Below, one piece after another: positions 4,970-12,726 of a DNA stretch of 14,360 nt. The notes beneath the pieces are model-generated. The model was not told the origin of the DNA, searched no databases, and saw nothing but the letters and a program-made list of their open reading frames with translations. Made by a program: the position numbers and the translations under genes. Within the stretch, counting starts at the first letter, position 1. Every line of letters starts with the position of its first letter. This stretch comes from Microcaldota archaeon (lineage in GTDB: Archaea > Micrarchaeota > Micrarchaeia > Micrarchaeales > CABMGC01): assembly GCA_030040265.1 (NCBI GenBank), contig JASHUB010000041.1, positions 1 to 14,360 on the forward strand, written 5' to 3'.

Positions 4970-6883
4970 ATGTACGGAAATCCACCCAAATCAAGAGAAG
5001 CGCAGCAGGTCAAGACCGCGCTGAGCGCGATACTCTTAGCCGAGGCAGGGAGGATCCTTGACGGCGTCGACCGGATGTATTATAGCAAAGGCGCACCGAA
5101 GAGCGCAGCCCTGCTGTTCGCAGAGATAAGATCCAACCGCATATTGAATTCTGACATCAAGTACCTTAATGCGAGATGGTTCACTCTGCACGCGCTGCAC
5201 AAGGTGGTCGACTCTCCGGATCTGGAGCAGCGCGTCGAAGAGATTGACACGAAGTTCAACCGTGTGATGGTAACCCTGACGGGCAAAGATGCCGAGAAGG
5301 TTAAGAGCCCTGACGAAAGCAACCTGGATATATCCACACTGGATGCTGCAAACAGAAGCATCGATCTCGGCATCGACCACGCATTGGTAGCGGAGGGCAT
5401 ACCAGCTTCGGAAAGACCCGTGATCAAGGCCAGGCTGTCGAGAATTTATGCGATTACGTTGCCAAAAGAACAGGTTCCGGCAAGCGAGCCTCCTAGAAGC
5501 CCCCAAGCCAATCTGCCAGGCTCTGGGACCGGGACTCCGAAGACGCCTCTCATAATACCACCCACACTAGGACCACTACAGCCGCCGGCGAAGGGAGAGC
5601 TCCCGCTGCGACCTGCCGTGCCGGCGAACGGCGTAGGCTCTGGAAGCGGCGATGCCCTTGAGACGAGACTTGTTCCTGCTGCACAACTTGAAACACTCCT
5701 AGGCACAAAGATATTAAGCGGCTCGGTCAACGTTTACTTTGCAGGGGATGATGCTGCTGTTCGAAAGGCAGCTATGGGCATGGACATCACACTTCAGCGG
5801 AAGTATGCAGATCGTGCAAGGGAAGCCCCACATACCGCAATAGTAATAAAACCGGCACCGTCAGGGGGGATTTTAGTTGGTGCTTTACCTCTCGCGCGCG
5901 TTATTGAGAAGCCCGGTACCACAGAGATGATCTTGATGCCTCCTGACCAGGTGTTGCCATCGGGCTCGGCTCAGGACAGGAACGACCCCGCGTCCGACCA
6001 GCAAGGCTCTTCTAACCTGGAAACGGAAGTTCCCGATGGCGACATCGAGAGTGATTCGCACGGCTCTGGCCTGCAAGGCGCGCAGCTGACCCCCGCAAGC
6101 GTCCTTGGAAGCAAACTGAGAAAATACAACAACGTTTACTTTGAAGGAGACAAAAAGGCTGCAACAAAAATAACAAAGACCATGCACTTTTGGCAGTCTG
6201 GCGCCTTTGCTGAAAAGGCGGAAGCGTTGCCCAAGGGGCGCATACTGGTGATAGGCTTCAATACGGAAGGCAAGCTGGATAGCGAGAGCATTTTGGAAAT
6301 CGAGGTTGTCAAGACGCAGGATGGCGACTTCTACCGCAGGTCAGCCGCTGGAGCTATCAAAGTGGAGGCACCCGCTGGGAAACCAGACACCCAGCCTAGC
6401 AAAAGTGACACTGCACCTGCAGGAGAACCGCTTGGCACAAGTATAGGGGTGAATGAACCACAAATACCGGAAGAGAACTCTAGTGGTCATGCAGAAGATT
6501 GGTTGGAAGAAGAACATAACAGTGGCGTTGTGCAGGATGTGAGCCTCAATGCTACTGGCTTCTATGAGCGTGGCTTTAAAGTGTATGTGCCTACGGAGAA
6601 CTTTGATTATGCCGTGAGTGTTCTTGGTGACCTCACCAGAGAAGAAAAAGAACGTTTGTTTAAAGAAGCGGAGACGAAAGATCCTTCAAAAGAAGTTTTG
6701 GTTGTATCGCAAGACGGACCCGACGGACCTGCCAAAGGCAGGTGGGTAAGCAAAGAAGCTGTTGGGAAAGCTTCTGGGGCCTCGCCATCGTTTGAACATT
6801 TGATTGAAGAGCTCGATAGGCTGACCTCACCTCCGGCAGAGCCCCCTAAGGCAAGCAACCCTCCGGCCCCGTCGAGCCATTGA
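4970..6883 (+). CDS. Uncharacterised three-repeat protein (637 aa)
   Basis: Not recognised. An N-terminal helical domain (about 1-165) is followed by a Pro/Gly/Ser-rich linker (166-232). Then come three diverged copies of one ~75-80-residue unit (about 235-314, 373-448 and 523-600), separated by low-complexity Pro/Ser/Gly/Asp-rich linkers, and finally an acidic helix (SFEHLIEELDRL) and a Pro/Ser tail. Each unit has a strand containing VYF or VYV, a short acidic turn, an Ala/Lys-rich helix, then a strand of type ILVI or IVI and a late Val/Glu-rich segment. There are no membrane segments or signal peptide, so a cytoplasmic scaffold or multivalent binding protein is plausible but inferred. The ATG has AAAGGA 6 nt upstream. 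The gene follows the 572-aa orphan across a hairpin spacer. From about base 6120 onward, codon choice shifts towards GAA, TTT, GTT and AAA. Confidence 0.7.
   Translation: MYGNPPKSREAQQVKTALSAILLAEAGRILDGVDRMYYSKGAPKSAALLFAEIRSNRILNSDIKYLNARWFTLHALHKVVDSPDLEQRVEEIDTKFNRVMVTLTGKDAEKVKSPDESNLDISTLDAANRSIDLGIDHALVAEGIPASERPVIKARLSRIYAITLPKEQVPASEPPRSPQANLPGSGTGTPKTPLIIPPTLGPLQPPAKGELPLRPAVPANGVGSGSGDALETRLVPAAQLETLLGTKILSGSVNVYFAGDDAAVRKAAMGMDITLQRKYADRAREAPHTAIVIKPAPSGGILVGALPLARVIEKPGTTEMILMPPDQVLPSGSAQDRNDPASDQQGSSNLETEVPDGDIESDSHGSGLQGAQLTPASVLGSKLRKYNNVYFEGDKKAATKITKTMHFWQSGAFAEKAEALPKGRILVIGFNTEGKLDSESILEIEVVKTQDGDFYRRSAAGAIKVEAPAGKPDTQPSKSDTAPAGEPLGTSIGVNEPQIPEENSSGHAEDWLEEEHNSGVVQDVSLNATGFYERGFKVYVPTENFDYAVSVLGDLTREEKERLFKEAETKDPSKEVLVVSQDGPDGPAKGRWVSKEAVGKASGASPSFEHLIEELDRLTSPPAEPPKASNPPAPSSH
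5672..5911 (+). repeat. Protein repeat unit 1 (residues ~235-314)
   Basis: First copy of the repeated unit. Landmarks are NVYFAGDDAAVRKA (254-267), KYADRAREAP (278-287), then TAIVIKP (289-295) and a closing LARVIEKP. It aligns by eye with copies 2 and 3 in the order strand, acidic turn, helix, strand, closing segment. Confidence 0.6.
6086..6313 (+). repeat. Protein repeat unit 2 (residues ~373-448)
   Basis: Second copy. Landmarks are NNVYFEGDKKAATK (387-400), FAEKAEALPKG (413-423), RILVIG (424-429) and LEIEVVK (442-448). It is the closest partner of copy 1: VYFxGDxxA is shared, as is the spacing to the downstream helix. Confidence 0.6.
6536..6769 (+). repeat. Protein repeat unit 3 (residues ~523-600)
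   Basis: Third and most diverged copy. Landmarks are GFKVYVPTENFDYA (535-548), LFKEAETKDPSKE (563-575), VLVVSQ (576-581) and KEAVGK (595-600). It keeps the order strand, turn, helix, strand but has lost the GD dipeptide. Codon use here is richer in A/T-ending codons than in copy 1. Confidence 0.5.
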
Positions 6884-6887
6884 CCGC

Positions 6888-6896
6888 CTTATTTAG
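6888..6896 (+). promoter_or_regulatory. TATA-like box for the UbiA gene
   Basis: CTTATTTAG is centred ~28 bp before the ATG at 6920, immediately after the stop of the repeat-protein gene. The spacing predicts a leaderless or nearly leaderless message, and no ribosome-binding site is seen. The box is weaker than the others in this window. Confidence 0.4.
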
Positions 6897-6919
6897 ACCT
6901 TCGTTTCTAAAGTCTCTTT

Positions 6920-7780
6920 ATGAATAAGCTAACAGCCGTGCTCAGGCTCACCAGGATAGAGCACAGCCTCATGTCCGCAGTGGCCGTTGTCGCGGCCGAG
7001 CTCATAGCGAGGGGGCTGCCATCTCTGCCCATACTTCTGCTCAGCATCATCTCACCTATCTTCATAAACATGATGTCCTTCGCCATAAACGATTATTTCG
7101 ACATCGAGGTGGATAGGAAGAACAAGAAGATGCGACCGTTGGTCACCGGAGACCTGAAGCCCAGGGACGCCCTCTACGTGACCGCGATCACGTTCGTAAT
7201 AGGCGTGCTTGCTAGCATCTTCATAAACCCCATATGCTTTGCGATAGCGCTGGTGTTCGCGCTCCTGGACCTGCTCTATTGCTATAAGCTGAAGGAAGTC
7301 CCGCTCGTAGGCAACGCGTACGTGGCGCTTGCGATGGCGATCGCCTTCGTCTTCGGCTCATACGTAGTGACGTCTTCGCTGGCGCCGAGCATAGTGATAG
7401 TCACGATCCTTGTCTTCCTGAGCGGCGTGGCGAGGGAGGTGCACGGCACGATGAGGGACTATGAGGGCGACATCAAGGTAAGGAATGCGAGAACGCTTCC
7501 GAAGGTCATCGGGATACGCGCGTCGGCATGGTTCGCTGCCGTCCTATACGCGCTCTCTATACTGCTGAGCGTTTATCTTTTCCTTACGACCAGTCCGTTC
7601 AAGTACAATCCCGTATTCGGGATCCTCTTTGCAGTAGCGGATGCTATGCTGCTGTACGTAAGCTATGTCTTCCTTTCGAGCAAAAAGCAGTCGGATTACG
7701 ACAAGACGCGCAACATCTCGCTGGGCGCGATGGCCATAGCGATAATAGCCCTTCTTCTGTCACCGCTCATGCTCCTCTAG
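6920..7780 (+). CDS. UbiA-family prenyltransferase, probable digeranylgeranylglyceryl phosphate synthase
   Basis: A 286-aa polytopic membrane protein with about eight or nine hydrophobic helices. Both Asp-rich UbiA motifs are present: NDYFDIEVD (residues 57-65) followed by RKNKKMRPLVTG, and DYEGD (180-184) followed by ARTLPKVIG. The 'YCYKLKEVPLVGN' element (120-132) is also typical. In archaea the family member with this pattern transfers the second geranylgeranyl group to geranylgeranylglyceryl phosphate (DGGGP synthase), a core step of ether-lipid synthesis. Other UbiA specificities such as quinone or heme prenylation are possible but less likely given 'REVHGTMRDYEGD'. The length fits the family. 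Its 3' end overlaps the facing protease gene by 14 bp. It probably has its own promoter after the orphan cluster. Confidence 0.8.
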   Translation: MNKLTAVLRLTRIEHSLMSAVAVVAAELIARGLPSLPILLLSIISPIFINMMSFAINDYFDIEVDRKNKKMRPLVTGDLKPRDALYVTAITFVIGVLASIFINPICFAIALVFALLDLLYCYKLKEVPLVGNAYVALAMAIAFVFGSYVVTSSLAPSIVIVTILVFLSGVAREVHGTMRDYEGDIKVRNARTLPKVIGIRASAWFAAVLYALSILLSVYLFLTTSPFKYNPVFGILFAVADAMLLYVSYVFLSSKKQSDYDKTRNISLGAMAIAIIALLLSPLMLL

Positions 7781-9590
7781 CGTTCCTGCGCCTCTGTTTC
7801 TTTGGAGGCTGGCCCTTCAGCTCCTTGTGTGCCTGGATCGAATGGGTCAAGTGCACCAGCTGGATTATCACGATGACTATCACCACGATTAGCAGGAGAA
7901 GCAGCAGCTGGTAGAGCTGCTGGATCGAGCTGCTGAGCGAGTTTATCTGTGTCTGGACTCCTGGCGGAGGCGTTATCGGGGTGGTGTTGTAAGTGTACGT
8001 TGAAGTGAACTGTTCGTTCGTCCTAGCAAGGCTGTCTGCGAGCGCGGCAGAGAAGTACGCCCCTTGCAGCGTGGCGTTGGCTGCGGTCTGGTTTTCGAAG
8101 CCCGCCTCGTAGAGGTAGAACTGCGCCTGCCCTGCTGTCTGCGACGGCCATACTCCGTAGGTAGCGTTCGCTATGTCCGCAAGGGTCTTTGCACGCAGCT
8201 CTGCCGGGTTCGTTATGATCGGCAGGTTGCTGCTCGTGTTGTAGTAGTCCAGTGCGTATAGCGCTGCCCCGTATTCTCCGTTCTGGTATGCAGCCTTCGC
8301 AGCCTCTGAATAGATGCTCTGATTAACGTATGGGATGGTCGCCAGCATGTCTTCGACTTCATCCGGAGTGCCGGATGCGTAGCCAACCGGCGTTCCTCCT
8401 ATCTGGGCGGCTGCGGCGTACATCCTTGACGCAGCTTCGCACCAAGAGTATGATGGGGCCAGCGTGTAGAGCGCCTCTATCTGGTCGTCCTCGGTCTCTG
8501 CGGTGTTGAGAAGCTGCAGCGAGATGTTTGCGTTCACCATTCCTAGTTGCTGCCTCATCTCACCTCCGAAGACGAACTCGTAGTTCTGATCGGTTAACGG
8601 TGGGGGAGTGAGCCCCGTGCACGTGCTTTGTATGCCGGTTACCGCGGCGTCTACCCCGGTGTAGTTTATGACCTGCGAATTGAGCAGAGCGAATGCGACA
8701 GACGACTCGTGGAAAGCCAGGTCGGCAGAGGCATAAAAGTACCCTTTGCCTGCCACTGCAGTATCATTGTCCAGTTGTGCAAGCAGGGATTCCTTTGCCG
8801 CGGAGTACTGCGGAGGTATCGCCTGCACCTCCTGGAGCGTGAAGTTCGCCGTGGATGAAGTCACTCCGATGAAATAAGGCAGCGTGGTGTTGCATATCGT
8901 GCAGGACACGTTCGAAGCAGGAAGCGAAGCTAGGTAGTAGTCTGCCGCGTACGAGAACGTCTGCGGCACCGGTGCGGTCTGGCCGAAAGCATATGGAAGC
9001 GCGTCGGACAGGTTGCTTACCTGTGAAAGCGTGATGTTGTTGTTCTGCTGCGTTATGTAGTACAGGAGCTGCTCGAAGCTTCCATTCTGTGCGGCAGGCA
9101 CGAGCATGAAACGCAGCCCTCGGTCGTGCGCTGCGGAGCCTTTATCATACACGCCGCCTATCAGGCCCACCCCTCCGGTGGAGTTTATCGTCCCGGTCAC
9201 CGTCATGCTGGGGTCGAGCGTCCTGCCGCTGAGCGCGGAGACGGCTAGCAATGTGAAAGCCAAGCCGGCGCTCGGCCCAGATACGCTCGTAGATGTGGCG
9301 TTTATGAAGTAGATAACATTGTACTGCGCCTGGTTCATGCCCAGATATGAGAATGCGTACGCAGCGGCCGTCTGCGCAGACTCCAATGTGCTGCTGCCCA
9401 CGCTCTTCGGTCCCTCCACGCGGACCTGGCCGTTGCCGCTGGTTATGTTGACGCTTATCTGGGTTAGCGTCCCATTGTCGACCGTTACGACTGCCGGAGC
9501 GAATATCGATGCAGAGTAATGAGCGGCGTATGCCGGAGACAGCAACAGGATTACGGCGAGTATTCCTAATAGCCCCCTCATTTGAATCAT
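7767..9590 (-). CDS. Secreted membrane-anchored Lon-like (S16-type) serine protease, COG1750-like
   Basis: A 607-aa exported protein. A signal peptide (about 1-23) precedes a Lon-type proteolytic core: the nucleophile Ser is in SGPSAG (S107) and the partner Lys in GGVYDKGSAA (K150). The 43-residue gap equals that between Ser679 and Lys722 of E. coli Lon, and the flanking text (TGTI, GLIGGV, LVP) matches Lon's order. There is no AAA+ ATPase, so it cannot be a classical Lon; it resembles the archaeal secreted S16-like proteases. A long Ala/Tyr-rich helical region (about 215-550) follows, then one membrane helix (about 561-581) and a basic tail (KKQRRR) that should stay in the cytoplasm. About 19 N-x-S/T sequons suggest heavy N-glycosylation. 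A TATA box ~26 bp upstream of the ATG supports this start. Substrates are unknown; processing of surface proteins is an inference. Confidence 0.8.
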   Translation of the reverse strand: MIQMRGLLGILAVILLLSPAYAAHYSASIFAPAVVTVDNGTLTQISVNITSGNGQVRVEGPKSVGSSTLESAQTAAAYAFSYLGMNQAQYNVIYFINATSTSVSGPSAGLAFTLLAVSALSGRTLDPSMTVTGTINSTGGVGLIGGVYDKGSAAHDRGLRFMLVPAAQNGSFEQLLYYITQQNNNITLSQVSNLSDALPYAFGQTAPVPQTFSYAADYYLASLPASNVSCTICNTTLPYFIGVTSSTANFTLQEVQAIPPQYSAAKESLLAQLDNDTAVAGKGYFYASADLAFHESSVAFALLNSQVINYTGVDAAVTGIQSTCTGLTPPPLTDQNYEFVFGGEMRQQLGMVNANISLQLLNTAETEDDQIEALYTLAPSYSWCEAASRMYAAAAQIGGTPVGYASGTPDEVEDMLATIPYVNQSIYSEAAKAAYQNGEYGAALYALDYYNTSSNLPIITNPAELRAKTLADIANATYGVWPSQTAGQAQFYLYEAGFENQTAANATLQGAYFSAALADSLARTNEQFTSTYTYNTTPITPPPGVQTQINSLSSSIQQLYQLLLLLLIVVIVIVIIQLVHLTHSIQAHKELKGQPPKKQRRRNARGA

Positions 9591-9610
9591 TATATCCTAC
9601 GAGAACAAGG

Positions 9611-9620
9611 TTTATATAAG
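9611..9620 (-). promoter_or_regulatory. TATA box for the Lon-like protease (leaderless)
   Basis: On the minus strand it reads CTTATATAAA, centred ~26 bp before the ATG at 9590, so transcription should begin at the start codon. It fits entirely in the 32-bp gap after the endoQ stop, so the protease need not depend on the upstream operon. TTATATAA is palindromic, but no plus-strand gene starts nearby. Confidence 0.65.
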
Positions 9621-9622
9621 CT

Positions 9623-12058
9623 CTATCCTGGTTCGGTAAAATCGGACATGCTTGCCTGCTTCCCCTTCCCTTTTTCCGGTATGGAAGTGTTCATTATGTC
9701 AACTATGCCGAAAACGCCGTCATAACCCGGTATGAGACTGACCCGCTCCGCCCTGACGTTCTCTATCGCGACTGCAAGTTCCGGATTCATCTTCCGTATC
9801 TGCGCCGGGTCTGCCTTCAGCAAAAGGTTGAACTCAGTCCCGAACGCCGCCACGAGCTCATCATACATCCGCTTCACCACCGGAGACGTGGTCGTCTTCT
9901 TCATTATGTGCGCAAGTATCTCGAGCAGCGGAACGGCGTGAACGTAAGGAACCGCATCCTTGGGCACATATCCTTCCTCTCGATCCGCCAACTGGTTGAC
10001 ACGGTTCATTACCCCGATGGTCAAAGGCTTGCCGCAGACCGGGCACCTGCCGTTGTACTTCTTCGCCTCGCTCGGGCTTAGCGAGACGTTGCAGTTCCTG
10101 TGCCCGTCATAGTGGTATTTGCCTTCTTCGGGGTAGAAGCCGACGTTCATCTTGAGTCGCTTGCCCTTTATGGCATCGAAGAGCGCCTTGTAGGAGAGGT
10201 CCTTCTCGCCGATCTCGAAGACGTTCGCTTCCCTGCCCATCTTTGGCAGAGAGTGCGCATCGCTGTTTGAGAGGAGCGTGTACTTGTCGAGCTGCGACAG
10301 CCTCCAGTTCATCGAAGCGTCGGACGAGAGACCCATCTCAAGCGCGTACACGTGCTTCACCTGGTCTTCGTACGCCTGTTCGAAAGAGTCGAAACCAGAG
10401 GAGGAGCCGAGCACGCCGAACCAAGGTGTCCAACAATTATGAACAGATGCAGATTCTGTCAGATAAGAGTTGTCGGTTTCGACTTCTAGATTGAAGACCT
10501 GACCTTTGTATTTGTGCCTGTCAATCCTGCGTATGGGCAGATAAGCAAAATCCTTATCCATCCAACCATGTCTCTTGTCTGTTTTCCTAATAAACATTCT
10601 GAATTGATCGTCATTTAGGATGCCGTACTTGTCCTCAAGTACTGCTAGATGGTCAAAAATATATAAATCATGATTTGCTTTTACTCGACGAGTCCCTATA
10701 AAGTGCTTGCCTCTCCTCTCGTAATCGCTTATATGGTCTATACGCGTTGATGGAACTATCCCTAATCTAAGGCAGATAATCTTCATTTGATTATGCAAGA
10801 GTCTCGAGACCGTGTATCCCCGGTCTCCTACCCACCACGCTTTGAATAGCATCGCCTGCTTTCGTTTAGGTATAAAGAGCATCCATTGTGGCACTGCTTT
10901 GCTTTCTGCCTTCTTTACCCGCCCTTCGTAGAATAGGTTCTCAAAGAGCCTTACCAATGCTTTGGAGTAGAACATGACATCGCCAGCGGTTTTCCCTTGC
11001 TTACCCTGAATCCCGAATAGGTTAGAAACCAACAACTTTACTTCATTAACGTAGCCTAGTTCTTTCTCTTTGTTGAACGAGAATCCTATAGCATCTCTAC
11101 CATTCGTGTATCCCTCGGCTAGGTAATAACCAGCTATCTTACAAAAGTTCCCGTCTATCTTGACCTCTTTAGGAAGTCTTATTTCGCCTCTGGCACGTTC
11201 ACCAGTTTTAATCCGTTTGATATCAATATTATTAGTGAACCTTGGGTATAGGAGCACGTCTCCAATTTCTAAATTATTAGCCAAAATCCAGGATGGCTTG
11301 TAATTCTTGTAATGCTGGCGTACACAATTTCTGATGTGCGCTTTTGTGGGCCTACAGGACCCACTACTCCAACTACAGTTCTTAACTGTCTTTATGCCTA
11401 AATACGGGTGTTCCGGCGTGGTTTTGACTCCGGTTCCGAAGTACCAAGGAGTAACCTTTATTACTTTACCAGAATAAACTCTTTTTAACATTTTCTTAAC
11501 TGTCTGCACCCGGCCCCTGTGTGTAAAGACCTTATCCCCTTCTTTAATGTCTTTGATCGCCTTGATAGTAGGATTTGCAAGTATCATTTCATTTGGTAGA
11601 AGACAGTGTGCCGGAAACACGATTGCATCTTTTGTCACGCTGTATGCCTTCTCGACCAGTGCGCTGCACGACAGGTTCAATGCCGGCCTTCCGTCAGACT
11701 CCAGCGCGCCCTTCTTCTTTATTGCGTCGTTGATGGCTTTTGCATCATCGAGGCTAGGCACAAGCATGCAGTTGTGCACCTTCCTGTTCCTGCCCCCAGA
11801 ATCAAATATGTTTGAGACTTCTGCACTGAGCACGAACCTTGTTCCCGTCTTAGATCCTTTTGCCTTGTAGAGTCCCGGCTCTGCCTCCTCGAGCTTTAGC
11901 TGGAGCTCATCGATCCACAGCGGGTGCGTGAAATCGCCGGTCCCGACTATCTTTATCCCCTTCTCCTTCGCGGTCAGATCAAGGCTCTCGACGGTTATGT
12001 TCTGGCTGCACGCCATCGCGAACCTGGAATGGATGTGGAGATCTGCTATTACTTCCAT
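9623..12058 (-). CDS. EndoQ-like PHP-domain endonuclease precursor with intein
   Basis: The 811-aa product is a 421-residue host protein interrupted by a 390-residue intein (residues 152-541). The joined host protein matches the archaeal PHP family COG1379/Endonuclease Q in length and motifs. It has HIH (H8, H10), GTGDFTHP (D42, H45), SAEVS (E80), H96, PAH (H151), LSNSDAH (D600, H602) and a C-terminal zinc-binding region (H653, C656, C672, C675 in RCPVCGKPLT). EndoQ cuts DNA 5' of deaminated bases (uracil, hypoxanthine, xanthine) and of abasic sites. The gene is 4 nt downstream of nth, in keeping with a repair role. PHP domains also occur in polymerase and phosphatase proteins, but the zinc region and overall order favour EndoQ. 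Without splicing the active site would be split, so activity probably depends on the intein being functional. Confidence 0.8.
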   Translation of the reverse strand: MEVIADLHIHSRFAMACSQNITVESLDLTAKEKGIKIVGTGDFTHPLWIDELQLKLEEAEPGLYKAKGSKTGTRFVLSAEVSNIFDSGGRNRKVHNCMLVPSLDDAKAINDAIKKKGALESDGRPALNLSCSALVEKAYSVTKDAIVFPAHCLLPNEMILANPTIKAIKDIKEGDKVFTHRGRVQTVKKMLKRVYSGKVIKVTPWYFGTGVKTTPEHPYLGIKTVKNCSWSSGSCRPTKAHIRNCVRQHYKNYKPSWILANNLEIGDVLLYPRFTNNIDIKRIKTGERARGEIRLPKEVKIDGNFCKIAGYYLAEGYTNGRDAIGFSFNKEKELGYVNEVKLLVSNLFGIQGKQGKTAGDVMFYSKALVRLFENLFYEGRVKKAESKAVPQWMLFIPKRKQAMLFKAWWVGDRGYTVSRLLHNQMKIICLRLGIVPSTRIDHISDYERRGKHFIGTRRVKANHDLYIFDHLAVLEDKYGILNDDQFRMFIRKTDKRHGWMDKDFAYLPIRRIDRHKYKGQVFNLEVETDNSYLTESASVHNCWTPWFGVLGSSSGFDSFEQAYEDQVKHVYALEMGLSSDASMNWRLSQLDKYTLLSNSDAHSLPKMGREANVFEIGEKDLSYKALFDAIKGKRLKMNVGFYPEEGKYHYDGHRNCNVSLSPSEAKKYNGRCPVCGKPLTIGVMNRVNQLADREEGYVPKDAVPYVHAVPLLEILAHIMKKTTTSPVVKRMYDELVAAFGTEFNLLLKADPAQIRKMNPELAVAIENVRAERVSLIPGYDGVFGIVDIMNTSIPEKGKGKQASMSDFTEPG
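10436..11605 (-). mobile_element. Full-length LAGLIDADG intein in the EndoQ-like gene
   Basis: The 390-residue element begins with Cys152 (block A, CLLPNEMIL) and ends VHN (H540, N541) before the host +1 Cys542. All expected blocks are present: TPEH (T214, H217; block B), IAGYYLAEGY (308-317) and FKAWWVGDRG (405-414) as two LAGLIDADG motifs with acidic E315 and D412, then VFNLEVETDNSYL (521-533; block F) and SVHN plus Cys (block G). Both splicing and homing functions therefore look intact. It sits directly after host His151, a predicted metal ligand, a typical conserved insertion point. The DNA is visibly richer in A/T than the flanking gene (for example around 11210-11290), which suggests acquisition from elsewhere. 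Inside the splicing domain there is a Cys/His cluster (C228, C235, H241, C245, H249) that could bind a metal. Confidence 0.92.
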
Positions 12059-12062
12059 CTAG

Positions 12063-12722
12063 TCACTTGCTTGATGCAACCCCGTTTCTCGGGCATATAT
12101 TGTTGAGCACGCACTTGCTGCAGGAAGGCACAGGTGCCTGGCACACTGCACGGCCATGGAACTTTATCACGTAGGCTATCCTACCCCAGTCCTTCCTGTC
12201 GACCAGCTTCATCAGGTCCTGCTCCATGTCATCCGGCTTCGCGTTCTTGCTCAGGCCGAGCCTCAGCGATACCCTGTTCACATGCGTGTCGACAGGTATG
12301 CCCTCGGCGATGCCGAATGCGTTGATCAGTATTGTGTTGGCCGACTTCCTACCTATTCCCGGCAGCTCTACGAGATCCTCCATGTTGTTCGGGACCTTGC
12401 CTTTGTAGCGCTCCTCTATTATCTGGCACGCCTTGATTATGCTGCTGACCTTGTTGCCCGCGAACAGTATTCCGTGGACGTGCTTCAGTATCTCCGGAGG
12501 CTTCGCGTTAGCGTAGTCCTTGGCCGTCTTATAGTGCTTGAATATCTCCGCTGTGCATTTGTTCACGACCTCGTCCTTTGACCGCGCAGCGAGAATTATC
12601 GCAACCATCATCTCGAGCGGATTCGAGAAGTTCAGGATCTCCTTCGCGTCTGGGTACTCTTTCTTCAGCAGCGCGAGCGCACGCTCGGCGTTTGCATGGT
12701 CGAGAAGCTTAAACTCGGGCAT
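12063..12722 (-). CDS. nth: Endonuclease III (DNA glycosylase/AP lyase)
   Basis: A 219-aa HhH-GPD glycosylase of normal Nth length. The helix-hairpin-helix reads LPGIGRKSA with the catalytic Lys (K126). The catalytic Asp is in VDTHVNRV (D145). The [4Fe-4S] cluster ligands follow the classic C-x6-C-x2-C-x5-C pattern (C194, C201, C204, C210). The enzyme removes oxidised pyrimidines and cuts the resulting abasic site. The region usually written with a Gln (LSAQ in bacterial Nth) reads LAARSKDE here, so the Gln is not conserved; archaeal relatives also vary at this site. The gene is the middle cistron of aspS - nth - endoQ with 4-nt gaps on both sides, so it is probably translated by coupling. 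MutY is excluded because there is no C-terminal Nudix-like domain. Confidence 0.9.
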   Translation of the reverse strand: MPEFKLLDHANAERALALLKKEYPDAKEILNFSNPLEMMVAIILAARSKDEVVNKCTAEIFKHYKTAKDYANAKPPEILKHVHGILFAGNKVSSIIKACQIIEERYKGKVPNNMEDLVELPGIGRKSANTILINAFGIAEGIPVDTHVNRVSLRLGLSKNAKPDDMEQDLMKLVDRKDWGRIAYVIKFHGRAVCQAPVPSCSKCVLNNICPRNGVASSK

Positions 12723-12726
12723 GGGA

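Noticed and set aside
6727..6743. Perfect ACCTGCC-AAA-GGCAGGT palindrome and a nearby GACGGACC direct repeat (6713-6720, 6722-6729)
   Set aside because: They lie within codons for a DGPDGP..KGR stretch of repeat unit 3; coding constraint and chance explain them, and no T-run or gene boundary is nearby.
9611..9620. Bidirectional use of the palindromic TTATATAA box
   Set aside because: No plus-strand start codon, ribosome-binding site or plausible coding frame follows at the right distance.
9623..12058. Reading the PHP protein as histidinol phosphatase or a DNA polymerase PHP subunit
   Set aside because: Its C-terminal CPVCG-type zinc region, overall length after intein removal and motif order fit the EndoQ/COG1379 group better, and no histidine-biosynthesis or polymerase genes are nearby.
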